Shown here one piece after another: positions 1 to 14,445 of a DNA stretch of 64,000 nucleotides. The stretch is taken from the NCBI GenBank assembly GCA_963082875.1, contig OY720100.1, forward strand, positions 1,984,001-2,048,000. Reading direction: 5' to 3'. Source of the stretch: Corella eumyota. Lineage: Eukaryota > Chordata > Ascidiacea > Phlebobranchia > Corellidae. Under the pieces are notes generated by a model. It was not told where the DNA came from. It saw nothing but the letters and a program-made list of their open reading frames with translations, and did no database searches. The first letter of the stretch is position 1. Each line of letters starts with the position of its first letter. A program made the translations under genes and the position numbers.

Positions 1-1176
1 GAATAAAGTAAAATGACTTTTGTAAAGCAATATGTAAAAGTTTGCACACTCCAGCTTATTTAAAGTTAACTAAGCTTACGACAACGCTCGCATTACAAAA
101 AATACATCCACAAAAGCAAAATCCTTACACGCCTTTAAGCACGTTCAGGCAGAAATTTAAGTAAGGCAGAGGCCAGATCCATAACGTCATTATCTGAAGA
201 AGGTGAGTTTGAATCCCAACGAAGGTAAAATTTTTATTTTTTTTACATAACATAATTATTTGTTAACTAAATATTTTTAATGTAAAATTTAACTGTTTAT
301 GTAAAATATTAAACAATATAGGCTACGCTACCATTTTAACGCAGTACAGTAGACAAATAAAGTCGAGCATAAGCTATGTTTTAGTCTTTCTGTTTCGTTA
401 TAGATTAATTCCCAACCAATTTTTTTTAAATTACAACACAAAAACTATTTTAATAATTTTAAAAGCGTTAACCTAAAAATAAATAGGAAAGCAAAACCCA
501 ATTATAAGTAATTTATCAACAACAATTAACGCATATTCGTCGAAAGACACTTAATTAACCTGATAAGATTAGTGTTTGGTTTTTAAAAACAACGCTTACG
601 CTTTATTGAAATTTATCTATTTCTTTTTTCACACCTATTTAGTAAATGATCGCTCAACTAATCTTGTCAGGTTAATTAAGCTTTTGCAAGAAATGAATTC
701 CATTTAAAAGATAATTCAAATTAAAAAATGTTAAAATATTAATAGTAGCACATTGTATAAAAAAAGTTTCCCCTAAAGAAGCTAAGAGCAGGGTAAAAGA
801 TGAGACATTTTAGTAAAACAACTCTAAGAATAGATATTCCTATATTACCAAATACCATTTGACTTAATAGACAATTACACGAAAACCAAAATTATAAAAA
901 GACTTTTATTTAGGTAAAGTTAAAGATAAAAATGCATAATCCAGTGCATGGTTGGGGTAAAGGGGTAAAATTCCTATCATTATTACAATGGCTTTCATGA
1001 ACAAAAGATTTTTGGTAATATAACAATCTTTGATGATGAAATATAAAAACAGTACTTTTACAATCACCCAATACCATATGCACGTAATGTATGCTTTAAA
1101 GGGGGCAACTACTTTACTAAATAATAAACACTAAATAACTTTTATATTTATGCAACTACATTTTGTTGCACGTTGT
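1..1176. other. Non-coding flank downstream of receptor gene 1
   Basis: No gene seen. It holds an old tRNA-like repeat piece at about 120-235 (B-box-like GTTTGAATCCC) and a foldback MITE at 550-680. Both have counterparts at the matching distance behind genes 2, 3 and 4, so this is the same spacer unit as between the other genes. Confidence 0.7.
550..680. mobile_element. Foldback MITE behind receptor gene 1
   Basis: The ends are an almost perfect inverted repeat of about 23 bp: CTTAATTAACCTGATAAGAT at the left, with its reverse complement at 658-680 differing at one base. It is about 131 bp long with no coding capacity, so it is non-autonomous. I could not assign a superfamily. Confidence 0.7.
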
Positions 1177-4100
1177 TTATGTTGGAAGATTATCGAGTGC
1201 CAATCTTGCGTTTCTAATTTCCATCTTTATTTCCTTTCTTATTTCCCTGTCACGAACAATACGAAGCAAAAAGATCATGAAACCTAAACAAATTAATTGG
1301 CAATAATAATCTATTTGCAGTGGTTAGTGCACTTAATTTAAGGGTAACTTACCCTGAAGTGAAGTTAAAATAGCGAAAATAATTGCCAGTACCAATCCCC
1401 CACTTGCCACACAAAAGCCCAATATCCAGGTAATTCCCAAACTAATAAACAGCGTAAAAGAAAACCAAGCATCTCTTGATGGGTTTCGCTTTGCCTTTAA
1501 AAAAATACTTTTAATTATAAAATAGAAACTTTTTATCTACTTTAAAATAAATAAACAAGTTCTTAAAAAACTTAATCAATTATTTAAATTATTACCGCAG
1601 CAATTCTGTTTAGTTTCCAGATAAACTTGTAGATAATTGCCAGATAGAAGATCAGGTTGATACCGATGTAAAACGCAGTGGGAATAATCACAATGTACAC
1701 AACATACTCATTCCTAATCCAACATCTAAAATTTACAACTTTGTGAAAAATAAAGTCTAATGTTTACATATCCTTTTTTACATATAATTTTACATGCATA
1801 TAATGGCATGGTCACCAAATATTCTTAACTTACACCAAATCCTTTCTCAGTAAAGTTTCTTTGCCAATAATGGGGACCAATGTTATCAAAGCAGGTACAA
1901 ACCAACCCCAAATCATCGAATAAATAACTATTTTGTGGGAGGCTAGTTTGTTTTTGAGATACTTCGGCTAAAATATATTGTAACATTTTAATTTCATTAT
2001 TAACTGTTACTTTATGGTATTATGCAAACTTAAGGCATAAATGTTACATAAATAAGAAATTTGAAAATATGAAACCATATACTATGTTTTGGAAAATATT
2101 TTAATAAACTTACAAAATAAATCGCAATAAACAGCACAACTGCTTCCACCACCATCCAACCAAGGCTACAAAATAGTGAATAATAAATCAAACAGGCAAT
2201 TCCCAAGCAAGATGGAACCCAGGTTTTGACGAAATCTTGCTCACTTAGAACTAAACTTATGTTCAATAGAATCAGAGATATGGATAAGTTTATTAAAAGG
2301 AAAGTGCCGCGCCTTTTGTTTTTCTTTCGAGGTGCCCTAAACAAATTTTCAACATTTTATTCGATATTTGTACAAACCAAAAAAACAACAACATAGTTAT
2401 TTATATATTAATATAACACCTACTTTAAGCAAACGTTTGCTAATATTGCCAACAAAAGCCCAGCAATAGACAGACACGATCCAATTAAACTGATCGTTGA
2501 AAGAATTGGGTTTTCAAGTAGCTTTTCGTTAAAGCTCGTGCCATCGGTCTCTGAGTAATACTAAAATGATTTTACAACATAAAGTTATTGGTTTAATACC
2601 TACTATTTTCATATTGTAACGTCCTTAATGGATCATAAACAATAAAATACGCTTACAACTAGACGGCACAAAAATTAACAGTGCTATAAACTTACAAATA
2701 AAGTTGCAAAGTTGGTTAAATGCTGAAACGAACATTTAATATATTCTAGAGTTTCAGAAATAATTTTTGATCCCTCTGAAGACCATTTGTTAATGTTTTC
2801 ATCCCAAAAAACACACTGTGTTCCAAATTTCAAGCCAGTTGACTCGTTCTAACAAATGTTAATAGTTTTATTTTTTAAAAGTTAGTTATGAAAAATTCTA
2901 TAAGTTTTCATATAATAATGCTTTAAATATTTTTTCTAAATAAAGTATACCTGATTAAGATCAAATTTCATTAAAACAGGTTTTTTTAAACTTTGATTGC
3001 CAATCAATGTTGCAGAAAGTACAACTTGAGAGTTTATTTTTCCATTTGGGCTTCGTTCTATGAACAATTTGTCGTTCAACATTGCATAAAAACTCACTCT
3101 TACATCTGAAACAAAATAGAATTTATTGCCGAGTTAAAAAAATATATATTTTTTGAAAAAAAACACAGTTAAAAAAATTTAATTCAAACTGTAATTACTA
3201 CAAACCAGTCAAAAGTTGAATGTATGAGTTTGAACTTGAATTGCCACGGAAAGTTTTAACTTGGTTGCTCTTAAAACCGTTTTCAGAATCAGCTGGATTC
3301 CAATCAGCTTCAAAACCTATTTGTTGTCTTCTACCAATTTCTGTCATTTTTAATAAAATTAAACTAAATTTGGGTAAACTTTTATTTTGATTATCACGAT
3401 TATAAATAACCTGTTTTATTTGGTTGGTAAACAGCCAAGGCAAGGTTGCTTCCAACTTGTTTATATGTTTCTCCTTCTTCAAGTTTAATTTTTTCACCGA
3501 TTTTGGTTAACGTTTCTAGCATCCTAAAACATTTAAAAACCTAGTGTCAGATGCTTATTTCGAATTCTAAAATTACTACTTATTAGATTTAGATTAAAAC
3601 AAAAGGTTTTTTATAAATACTTTCCCTTAAACATGCTATAAATATAGTTAACCTCGATGTAGAGTTACTTTTGATTATTTCATCTTCGGAAACTTCCAAC
3701 AAATTGCTTAAAGTCGAAACCACTGCATTTGTCACCTTTAAATATATTTTAAAAATTACACTGTACAATATGTAAACAATATGTGGTTTTACAGATTAAA
3801 ATATTAAAACTTGTGTGACACAAAACCATTTAAACACTAAATGCTCTTATAATTCAATAATTTACAAAAATATATAAAAAAATTCTACGTTTTTTGATAA
3901 AGATGGAGTGTCAACAATGCTTTCTAGAATTTCAACAGCTGACGTCACATTTTCTGCTTGAAAGGTTTTAGAGTTAGATGTTAATATCTGGACAACGTCG
4001 GAAACTTCTTCTCGTTGGGATTCGTTTTCTATCACCTGGTTTTCAAGATCCTAAAATATTAATTTATAATAAGTTATTTACTTTTATCATGAAATTGGTT

Positions 4101-6958
4101 TATGTTTGATAAAATTTATAGCACATTGCTATTCTAAGCACAGTTCACAAACATATTAAAGCACCATAAAATTAAAAAGAATGGGTTTAATAAACAGTAC
4201 AATAATTTTACCTTTAAACCAGTATCACAAGATTTAATGTAGACAGGATCTGTCCAATTTCCATCTTCTCCACAGAATCTATTTCCATAAGGGATTCCGG
4301 CTTAAAATGAAATTTTGTTAAATTAAGTTTTTCCTACATACAAGAACACTTTTAATACTTCCAAATTATACTTTGAACAAACCTTAAATAATTAAATGAA
4401 TCTATTTCATAGAGTTTGTTTACCATTTGTAGTTTCCATTGGACAAGTTTGAACTGTATATGCTAAGTAACCAGCCAGTGTATAAGGAAATGTAAGAAGA
4501 TTTTCTTCCCCATCATCAAAGGTTTGGTTGTTTTCTTTGCAAAAAACTGCGCAAAGCGTTTAAAAAAATCAAGTTATATTATAATTAAAATTTCACTTTA
4601 GAATTTTAGAAATCTAATATTATGAGATGTAGTAACGAAAGCAAGTAAAATGATTTAGTTTTACCATGTTCACATCCATTAGTAGTTTGTATGTAATCTG
4701 GTTTGCAAAAACACAAACAGGTTTTGTTATCTTTTACTTCACAAGGTTTGGAACAGCCACCATTTCTGCACAAGTATTCACTTTTGCAAAGTTCTGTAAT
4801 AAACTTAAACTCTTAGCTTTATATTTAGTATTTTTTCAAATTTTTAATTTTCTAAAATAATTATCCTACATAAGTTAAAAAAATATGTTAAAATAAGTTA
4901 CGTGTTTGGCAGATATATCTTTTTTGTTTATTTGGTGCATCAAACCAAACTCCAAGCATCCAATTATCTTTTTTATTTGTTGCTAGTATTGCAAGACACC
5001 TAGGACATAGGATGGTATCTTTCCAATTCTCATAATGAGCATTGGTACCGGTGCCAGGTTGTGGTATTGGTGTACCATCACTCCAAGTCCAGTTATATGG
5101 TGTTGTGTAACCACTTCCACCAAGCCAATAACTGTTAATCGCGTTTTCCTCTGTTTCGCTTTCCCATTTCCAAAGTTGAGTCTCAACAACTTGTTGGGTC
5201 GAGTTGTCCTTGATCATGAGCAGAGTTCCGTTTATTTCCAGGCATTTTAGTTCAGCTTCAGGATTGGTAATAGAAAGTGTATTGTTATAGAAACTGATCT
5301 CATATCCATTGTGAATAATCACTGCACCTGCTTCGGTTTTCGCTAAAAAATAATAATAAATCTAATTTTATTAAAAAATTGAAATGTTCAAAAACTTTAA
5401 AAACATATAAATTTACTAGAGGGTTGATACACTAGATCTGATGTTAGTATTTAAACTGACTTTTTAAATGCTTTAACGTTAGTTTTGGTTACCTTTTTGG
5501 CAGATATAGCTAGGTTCTGTATCATTTGAATTAACCCATTTTCCAAGCGCTGTTTCATTCCTTTCGTTTGTGGCAAGTATTCTAAGATAACCGAGACATT
5601 GCTCAGATAGCCAATTTCCGTTACCCCAATTTTCATAGTTGCTATCATTACCATTATCACGTTGAGGTATTAGTGTACCATCCGACCATGTCCAGTTATA
5701 ATTATTAGGTGAGCAACCACTACCGCTAACCCAGTAACTGTCCGCTTTTTCTGTTTCGTTTTCCCATTTTCTTAATTGAGCTTCAACAACTTGTTGAGTT
5801 AACCCGTCTTTAATCATTAGCAAAGTTCCCTCCTTATCCTGGCATTGAATTTCAGCTTTGGGTTGGGTTAACTTGGATGTATTGTTATAGAATCTGATCT
5901 CTAAATCGTTGTGAATTATCACTGCATCTGCTTCGGATTCTAACAAAACATAGTAGTTAAAATAATTTTAATTAAAATCCTTTTTTTGAAATATTTACAA
6001 ATATTAAAATTTTAACTTAACAGTTAACTGTAGCGTTTGTACATTTGTACAACCACACCAAACAGGCAACAAACAGGCAACAAACAAAATAACCTAATTT
6101 AAGATGACAAAACCAGTTTTTTACTTTAAAGTTATTATTGATAGTAAAAATAAAATAGAAAAACAAAGCTAAAATAATAGTAAAATATTTATATATTCAT
6201 TAACATAGGTATGTTATAAAAGTTCCTATCAAAACAATACAGTAGATAAAATATTTTTATAAATTCAAGTTAGTTACCTTTTTGGCAAATATATCCCCTT
6301 TTCCTTGAATCATTAGGGTCATGCCAATTTCCAAGCGGCAAGCTACTTTTCTTGTTTGTTGCTCTTATTCTAAGATAACCCGAGGTTATAACGGGTCGGT
6401 CGTTAAGCCAATTTTCGTAACTATCAACAGTGCCACGTTGTGGAATCGGTGTACCATTAGCCCATGTCCAGTTATAAGGTTTTGTACAGCCACATGCACC
6501 AAGCCAGTAACTTTCTGACGCGAAACCTTTTGTCTCATTTTCCCATTTCCTTAGTTGAGTCTCAACAACTTGTTGGGTCGAGTTGTCTTTGATCTGAAGC
6601 AAAGTTCCCCCTATTTTCTGGCATTTTGATTCAGCTTCAGGTTGGGTCAACTCAAGTGTGTTGTTATAGAAACTGATCTTATTTCCATTGTAAATTATCA
6701 CTCCCACTGCATCGTTTTCTGAAAAAAAATTATTATGAAAACTTATTTTATAACGAATTTTCTTTTATTTAAAAGTTTCTAAAAATTTGAATTAAACACA
6801 AAAATGGACAAATAGTTTTTTCATTTGCATTTAACTACTGATAAGATAATTTCAGATTTTAACTTTAATTCCAACAAAAACAAAAGCTCCTTACCTTTAC
6901 TTGGTTGAAAAACCAAAACTAGAATGAGTAAACTTAGACAAATAAATTTCCAAAGCAT
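1177..6958 (-). CDS. Adhesion GPCR 1 with three C-type lectin domains, EGF, HormR, GAIN/GPS and 7TM
   Basis: Predicted surface receptor read from about 19 exons. Exon 1 (6958-6895) encodes signal peptide MLWKFICLSLLILVLVF. Three lectin exons follow (6718-6278, 5939-5493, 5342-4902), all phase 1 at both ends, each ending YICQ. Then come an EGF-like exon (4793-4665, CLCFCKPDY), two HormR exons (about 4550-4425 and 4300-4213, with CGEDGNWTDP), five GAIN exons (about 4051-2950) and a GPS exon (about 2850-2697) with CVFWDENINKW and HLTNFATLF. TM1 lies near 2560-2430, TM2-3 near 2335-2120 (GWMVVEAVVL), TM4 near 1970-1840, TM5 near 1725-1597, TM6-7 near 1500-1353 and a short tail ends at TAA 1177. 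In the family, GPS cleavage between L and T frees a tethered agonist; cleavage here is inference. It is the only array member with three lectin domains and an intact HormR module. Confidence 0.85.
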
Positions 6959-8989
6959 TTTTTAACAGCCTTAAAATTTTAACAACTAATAAGTATTTAA
7001 AACAATATGTTAAGTTAAGTTTCGATATAGAAAAGGTATCCACTTAAAAGTTAATATCGCTATTTTTCTATACATTTTATATTACTACATCTGTAGTATC
7101 AAAAATATTTATAGCTTTAATACATCATTAAAATGGCACCATTTAAAAAAACTTTCATTTTAAAAAGCGACTTCAAAGCTCAATTCTGATAATTAATTAA
7201 CTTTTAGTTTTAAAGTGAGTAAAATCCAATTATAGTAAAACCTTTTAGTCAATGGTGAAAATTACTTTCATTTTGTTAAAAAATAAAATTAATAATAAAA
7301 TCACAAAGTCTGTTTGCGAAATTAACTAATTTCTCAGTTTAAAAAAAGAAACTTTAACTAATCAAGACTCTACTTACATCGTGCATGATAGCGTAATACA
7401 AATATGTTTAAAATAAATAAATACCGTGAACGTAAATAAAAGTTCAACTTTTTCAATTAGTAGTAAAAAAATTAAATTTACATTTGACAACCAATTTCGA
7501 GCAGTTTTAAATTCTCTTGGTTAATTTTAAGGTACTTAAGCATTGATCTATTGTTAAAGTTTTCACATACGTTCAGCACCAATACTTTAAATTGAAAAAT
7601 GTTGTTTGTACAACTTATGTTGTAAAGCCCAGAACTTAGACCAATCGCAACATATACAAAATCGTACAACTTACGTTAAAAGAAGCCCTCAGCGAAAATA
7701 TACGACTAGACCATACATTATATATATAAACTGTACTAAGCCCAAAATGTAATTTAAAATATTTTCACGTCCAAAATAAGCCTGTGACGATGCTTTGAAC
7801 TTCGACGTTAAACTCGCTATGGACGCGAATTTGATAGAAATACGTTGCGATGCGATCATAGATTTTTTAGATTTATACCAGTTTTTATTTAAATCAAGCC
7901 ATTAAAGAAATGCTGATACGTTATAATAAAAAAACTATTACCTTATTACCAGAAAATTATTACCAGACAAGTCATTTGACTGATAGTATTCCTGTTTTCA
8001 ATTTCAAAGTTTATGCTTTACTTCATGATTCTCTTGGTAACATATTTTAAAATGCATACATAAGCTTACTTTAAACTGTACCTTACAACCAAGCTTATTT
8101 TACAAAAAAAAAGAAAAAACCATTTGCGCTTTCGGAAATTTCTAGCAAAAATTTAGGCAAAGTCAACACTGGAGTAATGACGTAATTAATAAAGGGTAAT
8201 AGGTTCGAATCCTAACAAAGACAACATTTTTAAAATCTTTTTCCTCAACAGTTGCGCGTAAAGGCTAGGTTTTAGACTTCTTGTTTGGGTAAATTATTAC
8301 TTAAAAATTGTTTAAATCATGAACATTCAGTTACAACTTATAAAGTTATTTTTAATAAAGCTAAAAAATGAAAACCCAAAAATTAGTTATCAAAGAATTC
8401 GAAGTGCAATTAACAATGCTTAATCAACCTGATAATATAAGTAACATAAAAGAAACATTTTTACACTTTTTTACAGACCATTTACTTTCCACAACCCTTT
8501 AGTAAATATAACCGCTTAACTAATCAAGTCAGGTTGATTAAGTTTTTTAAAATAATATCAGAATTAACCAACTAATTTCTTAAAAATTTTGATTATTCGC
8601 CTTTTTAAAAATTAATTTTAGAAAACAAATGAATATATAAAAATAAAGTTAAATAACAATTTCAATTTAGGCACTACCAAAATGTCCAATTGCACCAACC
8701 TTAAGATTTGCATTAGCTGCATTGTATTAGTATTACACAGAGATGGTTTACACATAAGGGAAAGTTAAAAAGAGAACTATAAAGTTTTATAAAGCATAAC
8801 CTGATTATAGCAAGTGTGATTAGACATTTTAGTAGAACCTAGACCACAATAATAATGATCCAGAATGGACGTTTACAATCACCCAATAACATATACATGT
8901 AATGAACATATGCTATAAAGGGGGCAACTAACTTACTAAATAATGAACACTACAAAACACAAATAAGCAACTGTTTTGTTGCACGTTGT
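6959..8989. other. Spacer between receptor genes 1 and 2
   Basis: No convincing gene; the open frames are short. It probably holds the promoter of gene 1 just above 6958. It also carries an old tRNA-like repeat piece at about 8120-8235 (B-box-like GGTTCGAATCC) and the MITE at 8419-8542. Confidence 0.6.
8419..8542. mobile_element. Foldback MITE behind receptor gene 2
   Basis: Counterpart of the 550-680 element at the same place relative to its gene. Ends are CTTAATCAACCTGATAATAT and CTAATCAAGTCAGGTTGATT. The inner sequence is clearly diverged from the other copies. Confidence 0.65.
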
Positions 8990-11900
8990 TTATGTTGGAA
9001 GATTATCGAGTGCCAATCTTGCGTTTCTAATTTCCATCTTTATTTCCTTTCTTATTGCCCTGTCACGAACGATACGCAGCAAAAAGATCATGAAACCTAA
9101 ACAAATTCATTGACAATATGTTATTCTATTGGCAGTGGTTCAAGTACATTTAATTTAAGGGTAACTTACCCTGGAGTGAAGTCAAAATGGCGAAAATAAT
9201 TGCCAGTACCAATCCCCCACTTGCCACACAAAAGCCCAATATCCAGGTAATTCCCAAACTAACAAACAGCGTAAAAGAAAACCAAGCATCTCTTGATGGG
9301 TTTCGCTTTGCCTTTAAAAAAACAAAACCAACTTATGTTATATTTAGGGATTTGATTGATATCTTGAACTAAATTAACAAATTACTAAAGTACAAAAAAG
9401 TAATAAACTATTTAAATTATTACCGCAGCAATTCTGTTTAGTTTCCAGACAAACTTGTAGATAATTGCCAGATAGAAGATCAGGTTGATACCGATGTAAA
9501 ACGCAGTGGGAATAATCACAAAATACACAACATACTCAATCTTGATCCAGCACCTAAATTAAGTAAAAAAAACCTTGATAAAGTTCAACATCTTGGTTCA
9601 AAACGTGTCATAACTCCTAACGATTTGACAGCATTTTATCGTATAATTATTAAGCCCAAGAATGTTATACTTACACTAAGTCTTTTCTCAAGTAATTTTC
9701 TCTGCCGAAAATAAGAACCAATGTTAGCAAAGCAGGTACAAACCAACCCCAAATCATCGAATAAATAACCATTTTGTGGGAGTCTAGTTTGTTTTTGAGA
9801 TACTTCGGCTAAAAAATTATGTAACATTTAAGTTATACTATTAAATGTACCCCCTAGTGGTTTTCTTTATGCAAATGTTAGGTTTAAATATTAATGCTAG
9901 TAAAAAAACAAAATCTATAAAAATCAATTTTTCAAAAATAAAGTCAATTGCTATGTCTTGGTTGATTTAGTTTAATAAACTTACAAAATAAATCGCAATA
10001 AACAGCACAACTGCTTCCACCACCATCCAACCAAGGCTACAAAAGAGTGAATAATAAATCAAACAAGCAATTCCCAAGCAAGATGAAACCCAGGTTTTGA
10101 CGAAATCTTCCTCACTTAGAACTAAACTTATGTTCAAGAGAATCAGAGATATGGATAAGTTTATTAAAAGGAAAGTGCCACGCCTTTTGTTTTTCTTTCG
10201 AGGTGCCCTTAACAAATTTCAACATTTTATTCGATATTTGTACAATGTAAACACAAAACATAGTTGTATTTATACAAATAAAATACTTACTTTAAGCAAA
10301 CGTTTGCTAATATTGCCAACAGAAGCCCAGCAATAGACAAGCATGATCCAATTAAACTGATCGTTGAAAGAATTGGGTTTTCAAGTAGCTTTTTATCAGA
10401 TTCAGATTGAGTGTTATTTGTAAAAGCTTCATCGGTGTCAGAATAATACTAAATTAAGAAAAATTGTAACCTGTTATCAACGACATTATTGTTGCACTAT
10501 AGAATCGTATATAAACGTTTAATTACTTTGCAGACATTTAAATTATGTATTAAGTTTGTTAATTTTTTAAGCGCATTATGTTAGTGTAATATTCCTGTTT
10601 GCCAAACTTATAAATGCAAACTACCTTTACGTAAACAAAACTTTAACTACGTAGATACTTACAAATAAAGTTGCAAAGTTAGTTAAATGCTGAAACGAAC
10701 ATTCAATATATTCTAGAGTTTGAGAAATAACTTCTGAGCCCTCTGAAGACCATTTGTTAATGTTTTCATCCCAAAATACACATTGTGTTACAATTTTTAT
10801 GCCAGTTGTCACGTTCTAACAAATGTTAATATTTTTTACTTTTTCAAAGTTAGAAATGGGTAATTTTACAAGTTTTCATATAACAATGCTTTAAATATTT
10901 TTTTTTTAAAAGTATACCTGATTAAGCTCAAATCTCATTGAAACAGGTTCTTTTAAACTTTGATTGCCAATCAAGGTTGCAGAAAAAACAAACTGCGAAT
11001 TTAATTCTCCTTTTAAGTTTGGTTCTACAAACAATTTGTCGTTCAACATCGCATAAAAACTTACTCTAACGTCTGAAACGAAAAAAAAAATTATTTGAAA
11101 AATAGAATTTTGTTTATAGAGATACAAAGGCTGCTATTTAGGTGTAAATTGTCTCAAATTACAATCAATACTAACCAGTTAAGAGTTTAATGTACGAGTT
11201 TGAACTGGATTCTTCGTGAAATATCTTAACTTGGTGGCTTCTAAAAACTTCTTCAGCATTTGTTGAATTCCAAATCACTTCAAACCCAATGCGTGTTTCA
11301 CTTTCATTTTCAGCTAAATTTAATCAAAAAAATTGTTAAATTCCAAACTATTTAATCTTTTAATAAAGATTTTAATAAAACAAATAATAAACCTGTTTTA
11401 TTTGGTTGGTAAACAGCTAAGGCAAGGTTGCTTCCAACTTGTTCATATATTTCTCCTTCTTCAAGTTCAATTTTTATACCAAGATCGTTTAGTATTTCCA
11501 GCATTCTGAAAAGTAATTAAGTAATTTAACAAAAACTTTTTTTAATTTTGTAATAAAAATTAATATTTTAATTTAAAATGGACCATTTATTTAAAGTTTT
11601 TAGAAAATGTTTACAAACTTTTTATCTTTGAACATCTTAAAATTACTGTTTTGTTGTAAATGCAAAAATATTTAACCTTGCTGTAGAGTTACTTTTGATT
11701 ATTTTGTCTTCGGAAACCTCCAACAAATTGCTTAAGGTCAAAACTGCTGAATTAGCCACCTTTCAAATAATTTAAAAATTTGATGAAACAAAATGTAATG
11801 TGTAGTTTTATAGGTGTAATTTAGGCCCAAATTTATATAAAAATGCAAGAAGATATAGAAACGAAATATTACCTACATTAATGAACTTATTTTTATAAAC

Positions 11901-13452
11901 AACTTTCTTACGTTTATTGATAAAGATGGAGTGTCAACAATGTTCTCTAGAATTTTAACAGCTGGCGTCACATTTTCTGCTTGAATCCTTTTAGGAAAAG
12001 AGGTTAAATTCTGGACAATGTTAGCAACTTCTTCCCGCTGGATAACATTTGTTATCTTCTGGTCTTCAAGATTCTAAAATTTCAAAATTTTAAATAATAA
12101 TAAAATATCAAAATTTAGAGTAATTTTAATGTATTTTTAGGATAGCATATGAACATTGCTTAGCATTAGAAAATAAAAATTATTAATAGTACATGAATTA
12201 TACCTTCAGCACAGTGTCGCAAAAATTCAAATGCATAGAAATTGATGGATTTTCAGCACAAATCAAATTTTCTTTTTAAAAACATTAAGTATGAATTAAA
12301 TGCTGCTAATTGTAATAAAGTAAAGTTTTTTTTAATCAATACAATTTATAGTTTGACGTGAAATAATAAAAGTAAAACATTTTTTACCTAGCTCACATTC
12401 ATTAAGAGTTTGTATATAGTCTGGTTTGCAAAAACACAAACAGGTTTTTTCATCTTGTACTTCACAAGTTTTGGTACAGCTTTCATTTCTGCATAGGTAT
12501 TCACTATCACACAATTCTTAAAAAAACAAATATTTTGGTAAAACATATAATGGTTAAAAATATAACATATATCAATACTGTTAATTAAAACACAAATAAA
12601 TTTAAGTACAGAAGCTAAATATATGTTACAGTATATATATTGTAGTTAAAAGTTTTTCTTATTTATCTATCCAATAAACGTTTAGAAGCAAATATTTTAT
12701 AAATGTTGTAATAGAGAAAAAGTTACGTGTTTGACAGATGTAGTATTGCTTGCTTCCTATATTTAAATCATCCCACAGTCCTACCGTCCAACTATCTTTA
12801 TTTGTTGCTATTATTCTAAGGTAACCTGATTCTGAATTTGGTTCACCTTTTTGCCAATTCTTATATTGATCAGTATCAGCATCACGTTGTGGTATTGGTG
12901 TACCATCACTCCATGTCCAGTTGTAAGGTGAGGAGTAACCACTACCACCAAGCCAGTAACTGTTGAGGTTATGTATTCCCGTTGTTTTATTTTCCCATTT
13001 TCTAAGTTGGGCCACAACAACTTGTTGGGTTTTTTGATCTTTGATCATGAGCAAAGTCCCTCCTATTTCTTGGCATTTTAGTTCAGCATCGGGTTGTGTT
13101 AATCTTGTATCGTCATAGAAACTGATATTATACCCGTTGTGAAAAATCACTGCATCTGCTACGGTTGCTAAAAGAAAAAAAAGCAATTAAATTTTTTTAT
13201 CATTAAACCGAAGCGTTATTAAAAAAAAATTTTACAATTAAATAAATAAAAAACATACAATTTATAACTTAAAGGTAAACAAACTTATGGTTAATTTTAT
13301 AGTTAAATTAAATAAAAAAAATAAACAAGTCGAAACTATTTTAACCCCTTTCTAAGTTATAACTACAATAAAGCATAAAACTTCTTACCTTTACCCGATT
13401 TAAAAACCAAAGTTAAAACAATTAAACTTAAACAAATAAGTTTCAGACTCAT
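8990..13452 (-). CDS. Adhesion GPCR 2: lectin-EGF-decayed HormR-GAIN/GPS-7TM
   Basis: Second member of the array. The signal peptide exon (13452-13389, MSLKLICLSLIVLTLVF) joins in phase 1 to a single lectin exon (13167-12727). That exon carries EPN at the usual sugar-binding loop (QKGEPNSES), then WDDLN and YICQ. The EGF-like exon (about 12516-12388, CLCFCKPDY) is followed directly by one short exon (about 12276-12204, NLICAENPSISMHLNFC), which aligns with the last part of the HormR module of gene 1. The HormR exon with CPM and the WTDP core are missing. GAIN exons run from about 12073 to 10919, the GPS exon about 10816-10663 (CVFWDENINKW, HLTNFATLF) and 7TM exons 10449-9170. The tail ends NARLALDNLPT with TAA at 8990. 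The half upstream of 11.51 kb is nearly identical to gene 3. Confidence 0.85.
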
Positions 13453-14334
13453 TTTTTAACAGTTTTTAAAATTATAACGCCTAATTAGTACTTATTGAAT
13501 AAAAACAATATGTGAAGTTATATTTTAATAAATTTATTTATCTTACTTCTATACAACTCTTATTAACACTAGATACGATATCGTAGCATCAAGCATATTT
13601 ATAGCTTTTATAAAAACTTAAAATGACACTAATTAAAAAACTTTCCATTTAAAACCGGCTTAAAAACTTGATTCTGATGATTAATGATATTACTTTTAAA
13701 ATAAACTTTTAGTTTTAAAATAAAATTTAAAGGTATAAAAACCTTTTAGTCGATGGTGAAAGTTATTTTCGTTTGTTAGAAAATATTATCAAAAATTAAA
13801 ATAAAATTTGTTCATGAAATAAAACTAATTTCTTAAAAATTTAATCTCATTAACAATATAGGCCTATCTTACTTAACGTTTTTATAACAAGTTCCGTAAA
13901 TGCAATAAAGAGATAAAATAATTATTTTTAAATGTTATAGTAAAAATAATGAGTAATTTACAATAATTGACTGTTTTTAAATTCCTTTAATAATATTTTA
14001 AGTTTTTCTTGCTTTAATCTATTATTAAATTCAATAACAAAATAATTTAACAAGTTGTCAATTTCACAATAAAAATATATAATACCTATTAACTTTTAAT
14101 GTAAAGCTTTTTGTCTTATAAAATTTTATGTTGTTAAACCAAGAACACCGACAAATTGCAACAAACTCAAAGTCCTAATTTTAACGTTGGTACTAGGACC
14201 TGTTGACTTTTAGTCGCAAGGTTTTTAAAACTTAAAATTATAAACATGAGGTTAACGTTAGCAGATATCGTCAACTTTCGCTACATCTAATATTTAATTT
14301 TGTTATGACATTAATTCGTATACCAAAGATAACT

Positions 14335-14445
14335 AGATTCTATAGCAGCGGACTACGAGCCGAAAGGTTTCGGGTTCGAGCCGCACCATTGCCACACTAT
14401 TCGCCTTTGAGCCCAGCGTTCACGGATAGCTCAAAACACGTTATA
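14335..14445 (+). repeat. tRNA-derived repeat (second SINE family), copy 1
   Basis: Reads like the anticodon and T arms of a tRNA: GACTACGAGCCGAAAGG, then GGGTTCGAGCC (B box) and CCACACTATTCGCCTTTGAG. The last part recurs at 63.72 kb and the B-box part at 58.2 kb. The open frame across it is not a gene. Confidence 0.55.
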
